A stretch of 64,000 nt of DNA from CAYQQU01 sp964419545 (lineage in GTDB: Bacteria > Bacteroidota > Bacteroidia > Chitinophagales > Saprospiraceae). Below are positions 59,335 through 64,000 of the stretch, piece by piece. The number at the start of each line of letters is the position of its first letter. The stretch's first letter is position 1. Both the position numbers and the translations under genes were made by a program. The notes under the pieces were generated by a model. It searched no databases. It saw only the letters and a program-made list of their open reading frames with translations, and was not told the origin of the DNA. The stretch spans positions 62,001-126,000 of the forward strand of contig CAYQQU010000008.1 in NCBI GenBank assembly GCA_964419545.1, written 5' to 3'.

Positions 59335-60681
59335 ATGAAAAAACCGACTTTCCCGCACCCTTTCACTCTGCTGGTCCTGTTTATCCTCATCGCTACGGTG
59401 CTCACTTATTTCCTGCCGGCGGGTGCTTTCGACCGGCAGACAGACGAGGAAACGGGTCGCGAAGTGGTCGTGTCGGGCAGTTACCATGCTGTAGCGCCGG
59501 CGCCGGTCGGGGCGTTCGATGCGCTGGTTGCCATCCCGCGCGGCATGATCGAAGCGGCGGATATCATCTTTTTGGTATTTCTGGTCGGCGGCGCTTTCAC
59601 CGTGGTCGATAAAACGCAGGCGTTGCGGCGGGGTGTCGTCGGTTTGAGTCGGGCGCTGGCCGGCCGGGAAGGGCTGATCATCCTGCTCGTCTCGCTGTTC
59701 TTTGCGGCGGGCGGGGCCCTCAACAATCTGCAGGAAGAGATCATCGCTCTGGTGCCGGTACTGCTCATCCTCACCAACAGCCTCGGCTTCCGGCCCATGG
59801 TGGCGGTGGCGATGAGTGCAGGGGCAGCTTTTGTCGGCGCTTCCTTCAGTCCCATCAATCCTTTTCAGGTGGGCATCGCGCAGAAGCTGGCGGAGCTGCC
59901 GCTGCTTTCGGGCGCCGGCTTTCGCCTGATCTTCCTTTTTCTGGCCCTGGCGTTGTGGATCTTCTGGACCATCCGCTACGCTTATCGCACGCGCACCGAG
60001 CCGGAAGCCGGGCAGGCCACTACCGATGAGGAGGGCCTCGACTGGCGCAGTAACGTCATCCTGATCGCCGTGCTGTTCACCTTTGCGGCGATGGTTGTCG
60101 GCATTTTCAATTTCGGCTGGGATTTTAACGAAATATCGGCCGCTTTCTTCCTGATGGGGATGTTGGTCGGCCTCGTCGGCGGCCTTCGCCTCACCGGAAC
60201 GGCGGAGGCCTATATCGAAGGATTTCGTGAAATGGCCTTCGCCGCGCTGCTGATCGGCTTTGCGCGGGCCATCTTTGTGGTGCTGGACGACGGCCGCATC
60301 ATCGACACCATCGTCTACGGCCTGTTCACGCCCGTTTCCAACCTGCCGTCCGAGCTGTCGGCCGTGGGGATGATCGCCGCCCACGTATTACTGCACGTGC
60401 CGGTGCCCAGTCAGAGCGGGCAGGCGGTCCTGACCATGCCGTTGCTCGTCCCCCTCTCCGACCTCATCGGTTTGAGCCGGCAGGTGACCATCCTGGCCTA
60501 TCAGTTCGGCTCCGGCCTCACCGATATGATCACGCCCACCAACGGTGCGCTGATGGCTATCCTGGTGGCCGGCGGCATCCGTTACGAGGAGTGGTTTCAG
60601 TTTGTGGTGCGCAAGTTCCTGATCCTGCTGGCGCTGGGGGCAGTGGCGGTGGTGACGGCGATCGCGATTGGGCTGCAATAG
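59335..60681 (+). CDS. YfcC/DcuC-family membrane transporter
   Basis: 448 residues, about 12 hydrophobic segments. The opening PHPFTLLVLFILIATVLTYFLPAGAFDR and the central AAGGALNNLQEEIIALVPVLLILTNSLGFRPMVAVAMSAGAAFVGASFSPINPFQVGIAQ are typical of the YfcC/DcuC (C4-dicarboxylate or basic amino-acid) family. The C-terminal PSQSGQAVLTMPLLVPLSDLIG and QFGSGLTDMITPTNGALMAIL are conserved helices. Substrate not predictable. No partner gene is adjacent. Confidence 0.88.
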   Translation: MKKPTFPHPFTLLVLFILIATVLTYFLPAGAFDRQTDEETGREVVVSGSYHAVAPAPVGAFDALVAIPRGMIEAADIIFLVFLVGGAFTVVDKTQALRRGVVGLSRALAGREGLIILLVSLFFAAGGALNNLQEEIIALVPVLLILTNSLGFRPMVAVAMSAGAAFVGASFSPINPFQVGIAQKLAELPLLSGAGFRLIFLFLALALWIFWTIRYAYRTRTEPEAGQATTDEEGLDWRSNVILIAVLFTFAAMVVGIFNFGWDFNEISAAFFLMGMLVGLVGGLRLTGTAEAYIEGFREMAFAALLIGFARAIFVVLDDGRIIDTIVYGLFTPVSNLPSELSAVGMIAAHVLLHVPVPSQSGQAVLTMPLLVPLSDLIGLSRQVTILAYQFGSGLTDMITPTNGALMAILVAGGIRYEEWFQFVVRKFLILLALGAVAVVTAIAIGLQ

Positions 60682-60779
60682 GGGCCTGCAGCAGAAAAGT
60701 TGGGGTATTCGGTCATCCGCGCCGGCAGGCACCCGGAGTCTGGCGATCAAGCGGAAAAGTGGTCAGAAAATATCGGTAT

Positions 60780-61544
60780 ATGGAAAAAAAGCCGCCGCGG
60801 GCTATATCGTTAACTGGTTGCGTCCTTGGGTGAGCTTCCGTTGGCCCCTCGGCCTCAGCCTGGTGCTGTTATTCGGCGTTCCCCGGTTTGTGCTGGTCCT
60901 GTGGGCCAACGCCCATGCAGACTACCGCTGGGTGTCGGTCATTTTCGTATTGATGGGCGTCAGCCCGTTCGTGCTCCTCACCAGCAAAGGGCGGGCGCGT
61001 ATCGGCATGAAGAAGACGAAGGACTTCACAGGGTTGTTGTCGGGTTTCCTGGCCGGCGGCGCCCTGGCCGGGCTGACCTACTTGTTGGGGGAAGGGCTTT
61101 ACGGAGACACTATACAAAACTGGTACGTTTACATTGCCCGTTCGTACGCCTTGCCCGACGGTTTGGGCAATGGGACCGACAAGCTGATCGTCTTCCTTAT
61201 TTTTGCGCTGGTTGCGATGACGTTCAGTCCGATCGGGGAGGAGCTGCTCTACCGAGGCCTGATCTACGGCAGTTTGGCAACGGTGCTTACGGGAAAGCAG
61301 GCCTCCCGTGCAGACAGCGCCGCCTTCGCTCTGACTCACCTTAGCGCATTTTGGGGTCGTCTTCTACCAGGGCAGTTGGCATTTTTTTTTCTTGCCGGCT
61401 TTACTCTGGGTAGGTCTCATGTTCGGGGCGGCGCAGTTATTCGGTTGGGCGAAGCGCAAAACGGGTTCGCTCTGGGGCGCCGTGCTGGCGCACGCCGGTT
61501 TCAACCTGGGAATGGTATACGCTATTTTTTACTGGATCAAATAA
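60780..61544 (+). pseudogene. CPBP-family (CAAX-type) intramembrane protease gene with frameshifts
   Basis: The coding frame reads NWLRPWVSFRWPLGLSLVLLF, FDGLGNGTDKLIVFLIFALVAMTF, then SPIGEELLYRGLIYGSL, the Glu-Glu...Arg motif of CPBP proteases. The ATG at 60780 (GAAAAAAAG) is in another frame and would fit if the A7 run had eight As. After HLSAFWGRLLPGQLAFFF the frame goes wrong at a T9 run (61382-61390). With one T fewer, LAFFFLPALLWVGLMFGAAQLFG, KTGSLWGAVLAHAGFNLGMVYAIFYWIK follow, the typical C-terminal helix and HAGFN motif. The two homopolymer tracts may be sequencing errors, phase-variable or true mutations. Confidence 0.65.
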
Positions 61545-61562
61545 GATGTTAGTTCATTAATC

Positions 61563-61726
61563 AGAGCTTGTTTGGAGGTAGTGCTTTTGAAGCGAAAAAC
61601 TCAGATTTTGGGTTCTCCCGAAGGGATTTTTCCGGCTCATAGCAGCGCTACGGGCCGGAAAAATGCCACAGGGAGGTTCCAAAAGCTGGGTTTTGCAGCC
61701 AAAATGACTACCTCCAAACAAGCTCT
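61563..61726. mobile_element. MITE-like element with 20-bp terminal inverted repeats
   Basis: AGAGCTTGTTTGGAGGTAGT at 61563-61582 is the exact reverse complement of 61707-61726. The interior is itself partly self-complementary: TTTTTCCGG near 61626 pairs with CCGGAAAAA near 61655. Total length is 164 bases, without an ORF. It resembles a miniature inverted-repeat transposable element. No obvious target-site duplication was found. Confidence 0.65.
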
Positions 61727-61756
61727 CACCCATCGCACATCCTAAATCAGTCCGCC

Positions 61757-62386
61757 ATGAACGGCCCCGACAAGCATACCCTGTTTCCCATTGACAACTA
61801 CCACGGCCTGTGTTTCCTCAAAAACGCGGTCAGCAACCCGAACATTATCGTGGGCGAGTATACTTACTACCACGATTTTGAATCGGTCCACCACTTCGAG
61901 CGCAACGTCAAATACCATTTTGATTTTATCGGCGACAAGCTGATCATCGGCAGGTTTTGCCAGATCGCCTCCGACGTGGTTTTCATCATGAACGGCGCCC
62001 ATCATCTGACGAACGCTTTTTCCACCTTCCCTTTCGACATTTTCGGCAACGGCTGGGAAGGCGCCATGGAAGGAAAAGCCTATCCCCAGCGCGGGGATAC
62101 GGTGATCGGCAACGATGTTTGGATCGGGTACAAAGCCACCATCATGCCGGGCGTCAGGATCGGCGACGGCGCGATCATCGCCACCAACGCCACGGTTGTC
62201 AAAGACGTACGGCCTTACGCCGTGGTGGGCGGCAATCCGGCGGTAGAGATCCGCCGCCGGTTTTCGGACGAAGTGATCGAAAAGCTGCTGGCTTTGCGAT
62301 GGTGGGACTGGCCGCCCGAAAAAATTACCGCTCATTTAAAAGTATTGACGGGCAATGATCCGGTAGCGCTGAATACCATTCGCTGA
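61757..62386 (+). CDS. Vat-type hexapeptide acetyltransferase (xenobiotic acetyltransferase family)
   Basis: 209 residues. It follows the Vat streptogramin-A acetyltransferase plan: NIIVGEYTYYHDFESVHHFERNV, IGDKLIIGRFCQIASDVVFIMNGAHHLTNAFSTFPF, TVIGNDVWIGYKATIMPGVRIGDGAIIATNATVVKDVRPYAVVGGNPAVEIRRRFSDEVIEKLLALRWWDW. The NGAHH segment holds the expected catalytic His. The left-handed beta-helix hexapeptides are intact. Other xenobiotic acetyltransferases share the same motifs, so the drug specificity is not shown. It stands alone beside a MITE-like element. Confidence 0.9.
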   Translation: MNGPDKHTLFPIDNYHGLCFLKNAVSNPNIIVGEYTYYHDFESVHHFERNVKYHFDFIGDKLIIGRFCQIASDVVFIMNGAHHLTNAFSTFPFDIFGNGWEGAMEGKAYPQRGDTVIGNDVWIGYKATIMPGVRIGDGAIIATNATVVKDVRPYAVVGGNPAVEIRRRFSDEVIEKLLALRWWDWPPEKITAHLKVLTGNDPVALNTIR

Positions 62387-62449
62387 TTTTTTTAGTTGGC
62401 CTAATTTTATTGGGAAAAAGGCTTGGGCGTATAAATGCTTCTTTTTACC

Positions 62450-62463
62450 TTAACCCTGGTTAA
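62450..62463. repeat. Near-palindrome TTAACCCTGGTTAA
   Basis: Arms TTAACC and GGTTAA around a two-base centre, located 63 bases after the Vat stop codon. It belongs to the same loose TTAAYCCGGRTTAA-like set as 49561 and 54271. Confidence 0.45.
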
Positions 62464-62583
62464 TCTGTGAAATATTCCCTCACCCCTCTGTCGTCCGCTT
62501 TACTGGCATGATCGACACCCATGCCTACCGGCCTCACTATCTAGTCCGATAAGTGTTAATCGTATTTGCCCCAGGGGCGCTAT

Positions 62584-62643
62584 TTTACCTGGATAATTCA
62601 TGAGTTCTTCCCAATAGATCAATCCATGAATTATCCAGGTAAA
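62584..62643. repeat. 19-bp stem hairpin upstream of the surface protein
   Basis: TTTACCTGGATAATTCATG (62584-62602) is the exact reverse complement of 62625-62643, with a 22-base loop. It lies 36 bases upstream of the next ATG. It could be a leader regulatory structure or a relic of an inverted duplication. Apart from this and the near-palindrome, the 62387-62678 gap shows nothing clear. Confidence 0.6.
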
Positions 62644-62678
62644 CCCAGTTATTCACCAGTTTTTTGAACAAACACGAC

Positions 62679-64000
62679 ATGAAAAACCCAAATCTACCTC
62701 AAACCGCAGGTGTGCGCACCTTTCGGCTATTCTTCATTCGAAAAGAAAAGGCTAATCCTGCTGCGTTGCTCCTTCTGACGTTTTTCCTACTCGTCGCCTT
62801 TATTCCTTCCCGCGCCGAGAATGCTGACCCGGTGATCGATATATGGTACGGCAGTAACCAGTCGTTCGGCAATAATGGCGAACCGCAGGTCTGGTGCAAC
62901 ATCCTGGGCAACGTCAGCGACACCGACGGGAGCGTCAGTTCGTTGTCCTACAAGCTAAATAGCGGCAGTACGATGGCGCTGACGATCGGCGGCGACGACC
63001 GTCGCCTGCTCAGCAGCGGTGATTTTAACATCGATCTGGAGGTCGCCGATCTGTTGCCGGGCGCTAACACCGTAGAGATCACCGCTATGGACGACGACAA
63101 CGGCGAGACCATGGAGACGGTTACGGTCAATTATACGGCCGGCAATACCTGGCCCAACCCCTATACGGTCAACTGGGGCAGCCTCAGCGGTATTGCGGAG
63201 GTCAACGAGGTGGCGCACGTGGTCGACGGCGACTTTTACCTCACGCCCGACGGCATTCGCACCGCAGCGCCCGGCTACGACCGGCTGATCGCGATCGGCG
63301 ATCGTACCTGGTCCAACTACCAGGTGCTGGTGCCGGTCACCATCCACAATATGCCCGGTGGCGGTGGCGTCGGGGTGCTACTGCGTTGGACAGGCCATAC
63401 CGACAACCCCGTGACCTGCGCCCAGCCCAAATGCGGGTGGCTGCCCCTGGGCGACATCGCCTGGTACCGGCCGGGCGAACTCGAATTTTATCAGGGCGGC
63501 AGCACTGCGCGGACGCTCAATACCGGGGTGACTTATCTCTTCCGCACCGCCGTACAAACGAGTCTCGACGGTTTTACTACCTACCAGCTGCGGGTGTGGG
63601 AAGAAGGAACGAACGAGCCGACGACCTGGGACCTGGTCAATACGGTAGGGCCGGCCGATGAACAGGAAGGCTCGCTGCTTTTGATCTCGCACAAGGCGGA
63701 CGTGACTTTCGGCGACGTCATGGTGACGCCCGCGCCACTGACCATCAGCAACATTGCCGTGGCCTTTAACGACGCCAATACCGAAGCGACCATCACCTGG
63801 AATACCGATCAGGCGGCCACCAGCCAGGTCGATTACGGGCCGACCAACGCCTACGAGGATGGCGGTATTCTGAGCGGCGCTCTGGTCACCAGCCACTCGG
63901 TAACGCTTAGCAATCTGACGCCCAATTCGGTATACCACTACCAGATCACCAGCCAAACGGCCGGGCAGACAGAAACGGCGGTATCCGATGATCTGACTTT
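62679..64000 (+). CDS. Large secreted multidomain surface protein (partial, cut by window edge)
   Basis: At least 440 residues, open to the window end. Signal peptide around ALLLLTFFLLVAFIPSRAEN. An Ig/cadherin-like segment (VIDIWYGSNQSFGNNGEPQVWCNILGNVSDTDGSVSSLSYKLN, LLPGANTVEITAMDDDNGE) is followed by a concanavalin-like domain (YQVLVPVTIHNMPGGGGVGVLLRW, GDIAWYRPGELEFYQGGS, YQLRVWEEGTNEPTTWDLV). A fibronectin type III-like domain starts near ISNIAVAFNDANTEATITWNTDQAATSQVDYG. Such proteins are usually T9SS-exported adhesins or polysaccharide binders. The C-terminus lies beyond the window. Confidence 0.7.
   Translation, partial: MKNPNLPQTAGVRTFRLFFIRKEKANPAALLLLTFFLLVAFIPSRAENADPVIDIWYGSNQSFGNNGEPQVWCNILGNVSDTDGSVSSLSYKLNSGSTMALTIGGDDRRLLSSGDFNIDLEVADLLPGANTVEITAMDDDNGETMETVTVNYTAGNTWPNPYTVNWGSLSGIAEVNEVAHVVDGDFYLTPDGIRTAAPGYDRLIAIGDRTWSNYQVLVPVTIHNMPGGGGVGVLLRWTGHTDNPVTCAQPKCGWLPLGDIAWYRPGELEFYQGGSTARTLNTGVTYLFRTAVQTSLDGFTTYQLRVWEEGTNEPTTWDLVNTVGPADEQEGSLLLISHKADVTFGDVMVTPAPLTISNIAVAFNDANTEATITWNTDQAATSQVDYGPTNAYEDGGILSGALVTSHSVTLSNLTPNSVYHYQITSQTAGQTETAVSDDLT

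Overview
The window looks like chromosomal DNA of a GC-rich marine or environmental Bacteroidota, probably close to Saprospiria/Lewinella-type bacteria (inference). The evidence is a SusC/SusD pair, several secreted proteins ending in a type IX secretion (T9SS) sorting domain with a 'YPNP'-like start, a TonB-dependent receptor with a CarboxypepD-regulatory-like N-terminus, a one-component sensor with propeller, Y_Y_Y and LuxR-type domains, a Bacteroidetes-type ECF sigma factor, and A-rich leaders in place of strong Shine-Dalgarno sites. No rRNA or tRNA gene was recognised.

Region 1 (1-31741) is a large locus for an acidic, probably sulfated, uronic-acid polysaccharide. On the minus strand lie lacI, an ECF sigma factor, an SDR-type mannonate oxidoreductase and uxuA (cut by the window edge), which form a hexuronate catabolic and regulatory group. 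Next to them are a beta-helix T9SS protein and a TonB-dependent receptor. Matching palindromes (TGCAA-N4-TTGCA) precede the sigma factor, lacI and the receptor, so one LacI regulator probably controls uptake and catabolism together. Further on are three enolase-superfamily acid-sugar dehydratase-like proteins with twin-arginine export signals, a large unknown secreted protein, a fused double sulfatase, GH2, an unusual GH28, a WD40 protein with a decayed copy, a second beta-helix protein, GH20, an alpha/alpha-barrel protein, an Nramp-like transporter, a TIM-barrel isomerase and a NagB-like deaminase.

Region 2 (31774-34263) holds a T9SS-exported subtilase and a BtuF-like binding protein without a signal peptide. 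Region 3 (34335-46511) is a compact glucan, probably laminarin, utilisation locus: a divergent membrane sensor/regulator, a secreted carbohydrate-binding protein with an internal 513-bp tandem duplication, SusC, SusD, a PKD lipoprotein and a GH16 lipoprotein. Four TGTAG repeats lie in the shared regulatory region.

Region 4 (46540-50560) has a telomere-like simple repeat, an aminotransferase next to a sulfotransferase-like protein, a YegP/DUF1508 protein, an outer-membrane barrel and a Gfo/Idh/MocA dehydrogenase. Region 5 (50670-54375) is decayed. An IS3-family element has cut the signal peptide of a barrel protein, a peptidase-like alpha/beta hydrolase is truncated and frameshifted, and a VOC-like gene survives as a fragment beside a dispersed composite repeat.

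Region 6 (54372-64000) holds small-molecule and stress genes: DUF1697, a 2H (LigT-like) phosphoesterase, a membrane AraC regulator, an alpha/beta hydrolase lipoprotein, a barrel, a PH-like membrane protein, a YfcC-type transporter, a CPBP protease gene with homopolymer frameshifts, a 164-bp MITE-like element, a Vat-type acetyltransferase and the start of a large multidomain surface protein. Non-coding repeats (extragenic palindromes, a composite 19-mer repeat, long hairpins) are scattered through Regions 1 and 4-6. They are the least explained part of the window.
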